Shown here: one piece after another, positions 7,167-14,592 of the stretch
How positions within the stretch are numbered: the stretch's first letter is position 1
Layout: the number at the start of each line of letters is the position of its first letter
Assembly (NCBI GenBank): GCA_902489795.1
Contig: CABUBU010000031.1
Coordinates: 1 to 16,354, forward strand
DNA: 16,354 bases
Direction of reading: 5' to 3'
Source of the DNA: an uncultured Azospirillum sp.
GTDB lineage: Bacteria > Pseudomonadota > Alphaproteobacteria > RF32 > CAG-239
Made by a program: the position numbers and the translations under genes
Notes under the pieces: model-generated
What the model saw: only the letters and a program-made list of their open reading frames with translations
Databases searched by the model: none
Told to the model about the DNA's origin: nothing

Positions 7167-8203
7167 CGGCGGTTTTTCCTTGTATCCAAAGTGTCCCGTA
7201 CGCCTTCGCCGACAAAAATCAGCAGCGTCAGCAAAACGGACAGAACGACGAAGATGGAAATGCCGATCCACGGCGCCTGCAAATTGTCCTTGCCCTGTCG
7301 CACCAGATCTCCCAGCGACGGATATTCATGCGACAATCCAAGCCCGAGAAAATCAAGCGCCGTCAGCGCGACCACAGCTTCCGATAAAATGAACGGAATG
7401 AAGGTAACGGCGGAAACCAGAGCGTTGGGCAGAATATGCCGGTATATGATTCGCAGATTGCCGATCCCGAGTACCCTTGCCGCCTTGACGAATTCAAAAT
7501 TCCTGGTGCGCATGAACTCTGCCCGCACCATTCCTGTCAGCGAAGTCCAGGAAAAGAAGAGCAGAATTGCCAGCAGCGTCCAGAAAGACGGCAGAAAAAT
7601 ACTCGAAACGATGATCAGGATAAAAAGCTGCGGCAAAGATTCCCAGATTTCGATAAACCGTTGCATCAAAATATCCAGCCGGCCGCCGAAATAGCCTTGC
7701 ACCGCACCGGCGGCAATACCGATCAGCGAGGAAAAAAATGTAAGCAGAAAAGCAAATGCCATGGACAGGCGCAGCCCGTATAAAATGCGTGCCAGAATGT
7801 CCCTGCCCTCGTCATCGGTACCGAGCCAGTGCCGCCGCGATGGCGCGGACGGCGTCGGCTCGTTCATTTCCATGTCAACCGTATTGAAAGCAAAAGGTAT
7901 CAGCGGCATCAGCATCCAGCCGTTGCTTTCAATGTTCTTGCGCAGATAGGGATCGCCGTAGTCCGCCGGCGTCGGAAAATCTCCGCCGAAATCCAGGTCT
8001 GTATAGGTTTTAAACAACGGAAAGTAAAATTCGCCCCGGTATTTTGCCAAAAGCGGTTTGTCGTTGGCCAAAACGTCGGCAAGCAGACTGAGCGTAAGCA
8101 TTGTCAAAAGCAGGACAAGCGAAACTTTGGCGCGCCGGTTGCGGCAAAACGCCCGCCATTTGGAAATCGGCGCCGCCGCCGTATCCAGACTATTCTGCGG
8201 CAA
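7163..8203 (-). CDS. yejE: YejE-type peptide ABC transporter permease
   Basis: This is the inner-membrane permease of the Yej importer; its usual partner is YejB, absent from this window. The 346 residues match E. coli YejE (about 341) along the whole length. Examples are LANDKPLL at 45-52, NNG-like SNGW near 93-96, HWLGTDDEGRDILARILYG at 125-143, and the EAA coupling loop at about 237-260 (AARVLGIG, RHILPN). Membrane segments are seen near 27-47, 147-170, 192-225, 263-285 and 313-333, with the long YejE periplasmic loop between the first two. The start is a TTG at 8203, supported by GAGGA five bases upstream. It lies inside the end of the preceding gene (14-bp overlap). Confidence 0.92.
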   Translation of the reverse strand: MPQNSLDTAAAPISKWRAFCRNRRAKVSLVLLLTMLTLSLLADVLANDKPLLAKYRGEFYFPLFKTYTDLDFGGDFPTPADYGDPYLRKNIESNGWMLMPLIPFAFNTVDMEMNEPTPSAPSRRHWLGTDDEGRDILARILYGLRLSMAFAFLLTFFSSLIGIAAGAVQGYFGGRLDILMQRFIEIWESLPQLFILIIVSSIFLPSFWTLLAILLFFSWTSLTGMVRAEFMRTRNFEFVKAARVLGIGNLRIIYRHILPNALVSAVTFIPFILSEAVVALTALDFLGLGLSHEYPSLGDLVRQGKDNLQAPWIGISIFVVLSVLLTLLIFVGEGVRDTLDTRKNRR

Positions 8204-10250
8204 CGGGTTCCTCGCTTGCTTTTGCCAGAGATTCCACTTTTGCCTCTTCGCCGACTTTCACTTCTTTATCCGTCACTTTTTGTTCGGCAATTGCCTTTTC
8301 CTCAAGCGGCGGCAACACCGACGGTGCGGCTGCGGCCGGAGCTTCCGAGGCTTTAAGCGGCTGCAACGAAACCGTTAGCGGAGAAACAAGCGGTGCTTGA
8401 TAGTTGACTTTGTTCCACTCTTTGTACCAGCGGTTAAACTCCTGCAAAGACTTCTGTGCAATATCGTTGGTGAAACGAACGGCGCCGACCGACTCTTTAA
8501 CCGCCTTTTTGGTACTCTTGGACAGTTTTGTTCGTCCGAACTCCGTGCATTTCGGCCCTTCGTTGAACAGGTTGTTCAAAATTTCTTCCGTCGGACAAAT
8601 CGACTTGTTGATGACAAACTGCCTGCTGTCCGGTGCCCGCACCGCCAAGGCAACCATCTGCGCATTGCGGAAACGGTCGGAAAGGTTCTGATTGTCGGTA
8701 CCGACCAGATCGTCTACGCCGGACAATCCTTCGATGACGACCGTCGTTTTGTCGCCGCCGGGCAGCTTGCGGATGGACTGCATCATCTTCTCCAACTGTC
8801 CGAACAGGCACATAGTCTGCTTCAGGTAAGCGTTGCGCTTTTCAAGGAAGGCTTTGTTGTCCGCCCACGGCTGGTTACGTTTGGGCAACCATTCTTCCGT
8901 CGGTTTCAGACGACACATATCATCATAGACGAACATGTCCGCCGGCAGGTCAAGATATACGAAATATGCGTTGGCGCCTTTGTCTGCCGCCATGTCGTTA
9001 AGCATCAGTTCCAGATTCTTAAAGGAATTGAGAACGTAAAGGTTTTTGTAGCTGGTGCCGATTACCGGGGTTTTGGCCGGATTGTACAGCGGTTTCAGGT
9101 AGCCGTATATTGTTTTCATAAAGTTTTCGCCGTTGAACCAGCCGGTGCTTTCCAGCCACTGGGCAAACAGCACCTGCATTTTTTCCGCCGTCGTCAGTTT
9201 GAGCAGATCAATATTTGACGGGAAATTGATTTTGCTGACGCAACGGTCGACGACATCGGCATTGTCTTTCTTGCACAAGTTGATTCCATGCGACTGATAA
9301 GCGCTGATTTTGAAGCCCTTTTCCTTTAATTTGTCATAAACCGCATTGTCTTTCAGGTAAGCCTCAAAATCTTCCCGGTTCTTAAATTGCCAGTATCCTT
9401 CCCTCAAAACCTGATTTTGTAAAAACGAGATTTCCTCTCCCGCCGCATAGTTGAGGCTGCGGGCAGCGTTGATGAACTGGTTGCCGTTGGTGACATAGGC
9501 GTTGGGATACAGACGGAAGCCGTTTTTGGCATAAAAACCGAGCATGATCTGCATCAGCTGTTTCTTATACGGTTCAGCCGCTTCCGTATTGCCCAGACTG
9601 TTGACATAACTGTAGGAAGGCGCGTTGGCGATCATAACCGTTACCGTCTTTGGCTCTGGTTCCGCATCTGCCGCAAGAACCGGCTTCATCTCCGGATCGG
9701 TGACAAACTCGCTTCTTTCGACGTTCTGGTTAACCAGGACGGCGCCGGAGCAGAAAACCGCGGTCATAACCAAAAGCGCCTTGTATCTTTTCGGCGTCAG
9801 CGCCAGAACGGCAAAGACCGCCACACCGACGGCAACCGCGCCGAAAGTTCCCGAACTGCCGACGGTGCCGTCGGTATTGAAATTGGCAAACTGGTTGACC
9901 ATAGCATAGGTGCAAAACCCGGTTGCAAGACCGGTCAGCAGATATAAGATGATGCTGAGAAACGACAAGCAGAAATAAACAGCAAGCACCGCCGCGGCAA
10001 TACCGATCAAAAGATAGAGGACTTCCGGCCGCAAACTGTTGCCGCTGAAGACGTTAATCGGTCCCGAAGAGGCAAAAAGGACAAAATCCATCCCCAAAAA
10101 GGAAACGGTGATCAGACAGCAGGCAAAAAAGTTAAACAAATAGTTCAGAAAACTGCTGTTGACGCGTTTTTTATTTTTTTTCCGCACCTTAAGGCGCGCA
10201 TCCTGCGCCGGTGCTTCTTCGGTTCTTCTATCCATTATAACATCATCCAT
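8190..10250 (-). CDS. Polytopic membrane protein with degenerate sulfatase-like periplasmic domain
   Basis: I do not recognise a named gene. The 686 residues begin with a basic cytosolic stretch (KVRKKNKKR at 21-29) and four or five membrane segments (about 40-60, 76-118, 136-152, 157-173). A periplasmic domain follows (about 175-615), then an Ala/Pro/Glu/Lys-rich tail (about 620-686). This architecture resembles membrane-anchored alkaline-phosphatase/sulfatase-fold enzymes. Matching segments are VMIANAPSYS at 205-214, KGFKISAYQSHGINLC at 311-326, AYFVYLDLPADMFVYDDMC at 428-446 and TTVVIEGLSGVDD at 502-514. The metal-binding Asp, and the GDHG and LPH-type motifs expected there, are replaced, suggesting a non-catalytic member. 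ATG 10250 is preferred (AAGGAA 7-8 bases upstream) over an in-frame TTG at 10310. It overlaps yejE by 14 bp. Confidence 0.8.
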   Translation of the reverse strand: MDDVIMDRRTEEAPAQDARLKVRKKNKKRVNSSFLNYLFNFFACCLITVSFLGMDFVLFASSGPINVFSGNSLRPEVLYLLIGIAAAVLAVYFCLSFLSIILYLLTGLATGFCTYAMVNQFANFNTDGTVGSSGTFGAVAVGVAVFAVLALTPKRYKALLVMTAVFCSGAVLVNQNVERSEFVTDPEMKPVLAADAEPEPKTVTVMIANAPSYSYVNSLGNTEAAEPYKKQLMQIMLGFYAKNGFRLYPNAYVTNGNQFINAARSLNYAAGEEISFLQNQVLREGYWQFKNREDFEAYLKDNAVYDKLKEKGFKISAYQSHGINLCKKDNADVVDRCVSKINFPSNIDLLKLTTAEKMQVLFAQWLESTGWFNGENFMKTIYGYLKPLYNPAKTPVIGTSYKNLYVLNSFKNLELMLNDMAADKGANAYFVYLDLPADMFVYDDMCRLKPTEEWLPKRNQPWADNKAFLEKRNAYLKQTMCLFGQLEKMMQSIRKLPGGDKTTVVIEGLSGVDDLVGTDNQNLSDRFRNAQMVALAVRAPDSRQFVINKSICPTEEILNNLFNEGPKCTEFGRTKLSKSTKKAVKESVGAVRFTNDIAQKSLQEFNRWYKEWNKVNYQAPLVSPLTVSLQPLKASEAPAAAAPSVLPPLEEKAIAEQKVTDKEVKVGEEAKVESLAKASEEPVAAE

Positions 10251-10319
10251 CGGTCGGTTCCTTGTATAATATTCAGTGAATATGGAAGTATATAAACATA
10301 CTCGAAACAATATTTAAAG

Positions 10320-10357
10320 CAAAAAACCCCAAGATTGCACAATCCCGGGGCTTTTTA
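10320..10357 (-). terminator. Intrinsic terminator of rpsD
   Basis: On the minus strand CCCCGGGATTG pairs with CAATCTTGGGG (10350-10327, two G-U pairs) and runs into TTTTTT. It starts 28 bp after the rpsD stop. It has A and T runs on both sides and could work in both directions. Confidence 0.8.
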
Positions 10358-10377
10358 GCATATCTTTGGATATCGGA

Positions 10378-10989
10378 TTATCTGGAGTAAAATTCGATAA
10401 CCAGGTTCGGTTCCATAACCGACGCGTACGGAACATCGTCAAACTTCGGAACGAAAGCATACTTGACGCTGAATTTGGAATCCGCTTCCAGATAGGAAGG
10501 AACTTCATGCAGGTTGGATTCCAGTGCGGCAACGACCATCGGCATCTCGCGGGATTTTTCCCTGATCGAAATAATGTCGCCGGCTTTGACCATGTAAGAA
10601 GGAATGTTTACTCTTTTGCCGTTGACCAGAATATGTCCGTGGTTGACAAACTGACGGGCGGCAAAAATGGTCGGCACAAACTTGGCTTTGTAAACCAGGT
10701 TGTCCAGACGGGATTCCAGAATGCCGATCAGGTTTTCGGCCGCATCGCCGCGTCTTCTGATCGCTTCGGCATAGTATTTATGGAACTGTTTTTCGGAAAC
10801 GTTGCCGTAATAGGTTTTCAGTCTCTGTTTGGCCTGCAACTGTTCACCGTAGTCGGTCAGCTTTTTCTTGCGCGCACCGTGCTGGCCTGAGCCGTATTCG
10901 CGTTTAAGCAACGGGCTCTTCGGGTCGCCCCACAGGTTGGCGTGCAGGCTGCGGTTGGTCTTTTTCTTTGCTCTTACAATACTTTTCAT
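10378..10989 (-). CDS. rpsD: 30S ribosomal protein S4
   Basis: S4 is a primary 16S rRNA-binding protein that nucleates 30S assembly. In E. coli and Bacillus it also represses its own translation. The 203 residues match the family length. The N-terminal domain shows HANLWGDPKSPLLKREYGSG (16-35) and the S4 RNA-binding domain lies at about 90-155 (RLDNLVYKAKF, ARQFVNHGHILVNGKRVNIP). The N-terminal zinc-binding cysteines of some S4 proteins are absent, and no cysteine is visible anywhere. The ATG at 10989 has AAGGAT about 8 bases upstream (11003-10998). The gene stands alone rather than in the alpha operon (rpsM, rpsK, rpoA), as is usual in alphaproteobacteria. Its leader can form two hairpins. 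Confidence 0.96.
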   Translation of the reverse strand: MKSIVRAKKKTNRSLHANLWGDPKSPLLKREYGSGQHGARKKKLTDYGEQLQAKQRLKTYYGNVSEKQFHKYYAEAIRRRGDAAENLIGILESRLDNLVYKAKFVPTIFAARQFVNHGHILVNGKRVNIPSYMVKAGDIISIREKSREMPMVVAALESNLHEVPSYLEADSKFSVKYAFVPKFDDVPYASVMEPNLVIEFYSR

Positions 10990-11023
10990 TAAAGTTTATC
11001 CTTAAAATTTATTGTGTTATTGT

Positions 11024-11070
11024 CCCGGTAGTCCTGAAAAAATGTTCAGACGGGGCCGAAAATTTCGCCC
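11024..11070 (-). promoter_or_regulatory. Structured rpsD leader, possible autoregulatory site
   Basis: On the minus strand two hairpins lie 35-80 bases before the rpsD start. One pairs GGGC.GAAA with TTTC.GCCC around three bases (11070-11053, one bulge). The other pairs TCTGAA with TTCAGG, extended by CCCG with CGGG across a 5-nt bulge (11054-11024). They share 11053-11054, so the full stems exclude each other. S4 autoregulation through leader structures is known in other bacteria; its action here is inference. Confidence 0.4.
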
Positions 11071-11186
11071 TCTTTTCCGGAAGTGAGTGCAATTTAATAT
11101 AAATAAAAAGAAAAATCAAGCATTATCTTACATAAACGCAATTGCTCCGTTTTCCGTATCCGTCCCCTCTTTGTCGCACAAAGATA

Positions 11187-11224
11187 TGAGCGGGTCGGCA
11201 CCTGCCCGCTTACGCAGACGTTTG
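11187..11224 (-). repeat. Partial family 1 repeat fused to D2
   Basis: On the minus strand AAACGTCTGCGTAAGCGGGC, then AGGTGCCGACC, matches the start of copy B (AACGTCTGTGTAAGCAAGC) and of copy A reversed (GCGTAAACGGGCAGATGCAGAC). The match stops before the central CATTCCG stem, so only the first third of the element is present. AGCGGG and CCCGCT here form a 6-bp hairpin. It directly adjoins family 2 copy D2. Confidence 0.55.
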
Positions 11225-11230
11225 GGGTAT

Positions 11231-11367
11231 AGATATCACCGGGGAAAGCCGGAGTTCTACAGCAGCTGCAAACCTGGCGTATGATCAAAGGCATGAAGCA
11301 GCGTCTGACGACATCTTAGCAGTCAACCCTGAGTAAACTCGGGATTTTCTAGTAAGATATGTAATAG
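11231..11367 (+). repeat. Family 2 repeat, copy D2 (with 12-codon mini-ORF)
   Basis: This is the second copy of the element at 4440-4583, in the same orientation. The mini-ORF at 11281-11319 reads MIKGMKQRLTTS and ends in TAG, against TAA in D1; its 39 bases differ at only three positions. The following hairpin CCTGAG (11328-11333) with CTCGGG (11338-11343) uses a U-G pair where D1 has C-G. The right edge touches the terminator of the 187-aa gene. The copy lies between that terminator and the rpsD leader. Confidence 0.75.
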
Positions 11368-11392
11368 AAAAAGCCCCGGAAATTTCCGGAGC
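11368..11392 (-). terminator. Intrinsic terminator after the 187-aa gene
   Basis: On the minus strand GCTCCGG (11392-11386) pairs with CCGGGGC (11379-11373) around the self-complementary AAATTT, then five T (11372-11368). It lies 28 bp after the stop of the unrecognised gene and closes the recJ-side cluster. Confidence 0.8.
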
Positions 11393-11420
11393 TTTCGTTA
11401 ATTTCCGCCCATAGCGGAGA

Positions 11421-11984
11421 TCAGTAGCGTTTTTCACCGACCAAAACCGGCTGCCGGCGGATTTCTTCAGGCAGCACACCGGTGAAAAAGTGCGTAACCA
11501 GCACATGGCGCTTCAGAGCCGGATCGGCCAGCGACCAGTCCAGCGCCGGCAGAACGACTTCAAAAGCGACCACCTCATCCAGACGCCTGCACACCTCTTC
11601 GGGCAGCTGGCACAAAACTTCTTTGACCGTCGGTTTGACAATCGTCGGACAGAAATAGTCATGATAGGTGTCGGCCGAGCAAAGGTAACGCAGCCCCTCT
11701 GCCTTCAGAACCTTTTGCGGACAAAAATAAAAACTGCGGTCATCAATCGGCAGCGGTTCTATAAAAAACAGACCTTCCGTTTCAGGTTCGCCGCGGAAAA
11801 ACGCGTTGAAATGAATTCCATCAAAACGGCAGACGGGTTTGATACGCCTGGCGAGAATCAGCAGCTTTTCAAGGGAAATTTCATTTTCCAGGCGGTTCAG
11901 TCGTTCTTTCAATGCGGCCTTTTCTTCCGCCCGTTGACGATTCAGGCCGCAAGCCTGCGTCGTTTCTCTGATTTTCTTTTCCAT
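11421..11984 (-). CDS. Hypothetical protein, 187 aa
   Basis: I do not recognise the family. The protein opens with a charged helix likely to form a coiled coil (about 14-42: RLNRLENEISLEKLL), then a mixed alpha/beta region. That region holds several cysteines and aromatics, for example RSFYFCPQKVLKAEGLRYLC at about 83-102 and YHDYFCPTIVKPTVKEVL. There is no signal peptide and no membrane segment, so a cytoplasmic location is likely. The ATG at 11984 has no obvious ribosome-binding site. The gene sits 84 bp after the DUF502 gene, with a weak hairpin between, and is closed by a strong terminator. The clean terminator, the base composition like its neighbours and its length support a real gene. 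Confidence 0.7.
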   Translation of the reverse strand: MEKKIRETTQACGLNRQRAEEKAALKERLNRLENEISLEKLLILARRIKPVCRFDGIHFNAFFRGEPETEGLFFIEPLPIDDRSFYFCPQKVLKAEGLRYLCSADTYHDYFCPTIVKPTVKEVLCQLPEEVCRRLDEVVAFEVVLPALDWSLADPALKRHVLVTHFFTGVLPEEIRRQPVLVGEKRY

Positions 11985-12028
11985 ATTTCAATGTATTTAA
12001 AAGATAAAACAATAACGATTAATAATTG

Positions 12029-12047
12029 CAAAAACTTGTCTGCAAGT
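12029..12047 (-). terminator. Weak terminator-like hairpin after the DUF502 gene
   Basis: On the minus strand ACTTG (12047-12043) pairs with CAAGT (12038-12034) and is followed by TTTTTGC. The stem is only 5 bp, so partial termination or read-through into the 187-aa gene is more likely than a full stop. Confidence 0.35.
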
Positions 12048-12068
12048 GTACGGAAACGGCGCGTAAAG

Positions 12069-12794
12069 TCAACGTTTTTTTATTTTTTTTGCTTCTTCCG
12101 GCGTTACGATGCCGCCGGAAATGACAAATTTCAGGCCTTCTTCGACCGTCATTTCCAAAAACACCAGATCTTCTCTCGGGACAAAAATCAGAAAGCCGGA
12201 AGTCGGGTTGGGAGTGGTGGGGATAAAGACGTTGATCATCTCCCGGTCGAGAATGCGCCTGACTTCGCCGCCGGTATCGGTGCTGACAAATCCCAAAATC
12301 CAGATGCCCTTGCGCGGATATTCGAGCAGCGCCACCCGGCTGAACGCCTGGCTTTTGTTGGAAAGAAATGTTTCAAACACCTGTTTCAGCAAAGAATAGA
12401 CACTGGAAATGACCGGCATCTTTTTGACCATCCAGTCGCCGAGGCGGACAAAAAAGCTGCCGATAAACCCGGCGGCAAACATACCGACCAGAATCATCGA
12501 AACGATGAGGACAATCACGCCGAGCCCCGGAATGGTAAACGGCAGATCGTCGTAATAGCTTTTTAGCTGCGGCGGCAGCAAACGGCCGACACCGGCGTCA
12601 ATCCACAAAATGATCTTATAAGCCATGTAAAAAGTGATCGAAACCGGCGCAGTTACCAGAATTCCGGTAAAAAAATAGGCTCTCAGCTTGGCGCCGAGCT
12701 TCATGAACACGTGCTGTTCTTTTGCGCGAAGTTGCTGAATGTTCGCCGCCCTCGCCTTCAGTTCGCTTTTTTTCCGTTTGCGTTTTCTTGACAT
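12069..12794 (-). CDS. DUF502 family inner-membrane protein
   Basis: This family has no settled function. The 241-residue protein starts with a very basic cytosolic segment (RKRKRKK at 3-9). Two membrane segments follow, at about 40-66 (FFTGILVTAPVSITFYMAYK) and 87-113, then a soluble domain carrying the family signatures. These are KKMPVISSVYSLLKQVFETF at 124-143, GFVSTDTGG at 168-176, VFIPTTPNPTSGFLIFVPRE at 189-208 and VEEGLKFVISGG at 217-228. The length is typical. The ATG at 12794 lies 7 bp after the recJ stop, and the last recJ codons (AGAGGA) supply the ribosome-binding sequence, so the two are co-translated. Confidence 0.88.
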   Translation of the reverse strand: MSRKRKRKKSELKARAANIQQLRAKEQHVFMKLGAKLRAYFFTGILVTAPVSITFYMAYKIILWIDAGVGRLLPPQLKSYYDDLPFTIPGLGVIVLIVSMILVGMFAAGFIGSFFVRLGDWMVKKMPVISSVYSLLKQVFETFLSNKSQAFSRVALLEYPRKGIWILGFVSTDTGGEVRRILDREMINVFIPTTPNPTSGFLIFVPREDLVFLEMTVEEGLKFVISGGIVTPEEAKKIKKR

Positions 12795-12801
12795 CCGTCG
12801 T

Positions 12802-14592
12802 TTATCCTCTCATTACGTCTTCAATGACAAACTGCACCTGCGTACGCCCCATCCAGGTGTCTTTTCTTAGTGTTCCCGCCAGGTTAAACGGTTCGCCGCG
12901 GTGGTTGAGCAGCGCCTTGCCGACTTCGGAATCCGCCGCGCGGAAAGCCATCGCTTTAAGGCTGCCGCCGGCAAACGAGCCGAGAAAGCAGCGCACGTGA
13001 CCGCTGCCGACGATGTCCGAACGGATTATCCTCACCCCGCCGAGCATCAGCCGGGGTTCGGGATTGCCGGCGCCGAAAGGTTCCAGCAGCGCGAGTTTGT
13101 CGGCAAATTCCGGCGTGGCCGCGCTCAAACCGATAACGCCGTCAATTTCAAGCGTCGGCACGATTTTTTCCTTACCCAGCGCCCGTTCGGCATATTCGCC
13201 GGCAAAACGGCGGAAGGCTTCCAGATTTTTTTCTTCCAGAGAAAAGCCGGCCGCCATGTTGTGTCCGCCGCCTTTGGTCAGCAGTCCCTTTTCCTTGGCC
13301 GCCATCACCAGTGCGCCGATGTTAAGCCCCGGCACCGATCTGGCCGACCCTTTCACTTCGTCGTTTTCAACCGACATGACAAACACCGGCAACCCGTAAC
13401 GTTCCTTCAGCTTTCCGGCTACGATGCCGATCACGCCCTGATGCCAGTCGTGCCCATAGACGAAAGCAATCGGATACGGCTGCGGCGTTCCTTCCAGAAT
13501 TTCAATCGCCTGCAACAGGACATAAGCTTCTATTTCCTTTCTCAGGGCATTGAACCCGTCCAGTCTGTCGGCCAGCATTGCCGCCTGAAAATCGTCGGTT
13601 GCGCAAAGCAACCGGCTGCCGGTGGAAGCTTCACCGACGCGGCCGCCGGCGTTGATCCGCGGCCCCAGCACAAACCCCAGATGGTAGCTGGTAGGCGCCT
13701 CCGAAAGCGAAGCCTTGTCGGCCAGCGCCTTCAGTCCGCAGTTCTGCCGCAGGGACATGACTTTCAGCCCCTGCCGGACGAAAGCGCGGTTCAGTCCGAG
13801 CAGCGGCACCACGTCGCAAACCGTGCCCAACGCCACCAGATCCAGCCATTTCATCAGATCCGGTGCCGGACGGTTTTGATAAAATCCGCGCTTTCGCAAT
13901 TCGCGGTTAACCGCCACCACCGTCAGAAAGACCACGCCGACCGCTGCCAGATATTTCAGGCAGGGATACTCGTCGCTCTCATCCAGTCGCTTCGGATTGA
14001 CCACCGCGTAAATGTCGGGCAGCCGGGTTTCTGCTTCGTGATGATCAAGCACGATCACGTCCATGCCTTTGTCTTTGGCGTATTCCAAAACTTCGAAAGC
14101 GGTTGTGCCGCAATCGGTGGTAATCAGCAGATTCGTTCCCAGAGCGGAAAATTCATCAACCGCCGTTTTGCTCGGTCCGTAACCTTCCTCCCGCTCGGGA
14201 ATGTGGACCGGTGCTTCGCAGCCGACCGAATGCAGAAAAAGTTTTAGCAGCGAAGATGAAGTGGCGCCGTCAACGTCATAGTCGCCGATAACGGAGACCC
14301 GTTCTCCCCTTTCGACCGCGTCGGCAATCCTTAAAGCCGCTTTTTCCATATCTTTCAGACAAAAAGGATCCGGCATCAGGTTTTGCATTTTCGGATACAA
14401 GAAATCGCCGACTTCGCCGACGCCGATCCCACGGGCGGCAACTACCGCCGCCACTGCCGCCGGCAGCCCGTAAAGCGCGGCGATCCGTTCCGCAGCATCC
14501 TCACGGTAAGACGCAAATTTCCAAATATTGCCACCCAAAGACAAGCTGTGTTCAAAGTCAATATCCACCGTGTTCTTTTCTCCTGCGGCCAT
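12802..14592 (-). CDS. recJ: Single-stranded-DNA-specific exonuclease RecJ
   Basis: RecJ degrades single-stranded DNA 5' to 3' in RecF-pathway recombination and mismatch repair, using Mn2+ or Mg2+. The 596-residue protein (E. coli: 577) shows the DHH phosphoesterase motifs: VIGDYDVDGATS at 101-112, TTDCGTTAFE at 158-167 and VLDHHEAE at 181-188. It then has GTVCDVVPL and GPRINAGGRVGEAS. The DHHA1 segment contains KGSARSVPGLNIG and GGGHNMAAGFSL, and an OB-like C-terminus follows. All the metal-binding motifs appear intact. The ATG at 14592 shares one base with the TAA stop of the upstream lipoprotein gene. Confidence 0.95.
   Translation of the reverse strand: MAAGEKNTVDIDFEHSLSLGGNIWKFASYREDAAERIAALYGLPAAVAAVVAARGIGVGEVGDFLYPKMQNLMPDPFCLKDMEKAALRIADAVERGERVSVIGDYDVDGATSSSLLKLFLHSVGCEAPVHIPEREEGYGPSKTAVDEFSALGTNLLITTDCGTTAFEVLEYAKDKGMDVIVLDHHEAETRLPDIYAVVNPKRLDESDEYPCLKYLAAVGVVFLTVVAVNRELRKRGFYQNRPAPDLMKWLDLVALGTVCDVVPLLGLNRAFVRQGLKVMSLRQNCGLKALADKASLSEAPTSYHLGFVLGPRINAGGRVGEASTGSRLLCATDDFQAAMLADRLDGFNALRKEIEAYVLLQAIEILEGTPQPYPIAFVYGHDWHQGVIGIVAGKLKERYGLPVFVMSVENDEVKGSARSVPGLNIGALVMAAKEKGLLTKGGGHNMAAGFSLEEKNLEAFRRFAGEYAERALGKEKIVPTLEIDGVIGLSAATPEFADKLALLEPFGAGNPEPRLMLGGVRIIRSDIVGSGHVRCFLGSFAGGSLKAMAFRAADSEVGKALLNHRGEPFNLAGTLRKDTWMGRTQVQFVIEDVMRG

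Noticed and set aside
7167..7271. Upstream extension of yejF to 7271
   Set aside because: The extra residues are a shifted reading of the yejE end. The ATGA overlap at 7166-7163 gives a start that yields exactly the usual YejF length.
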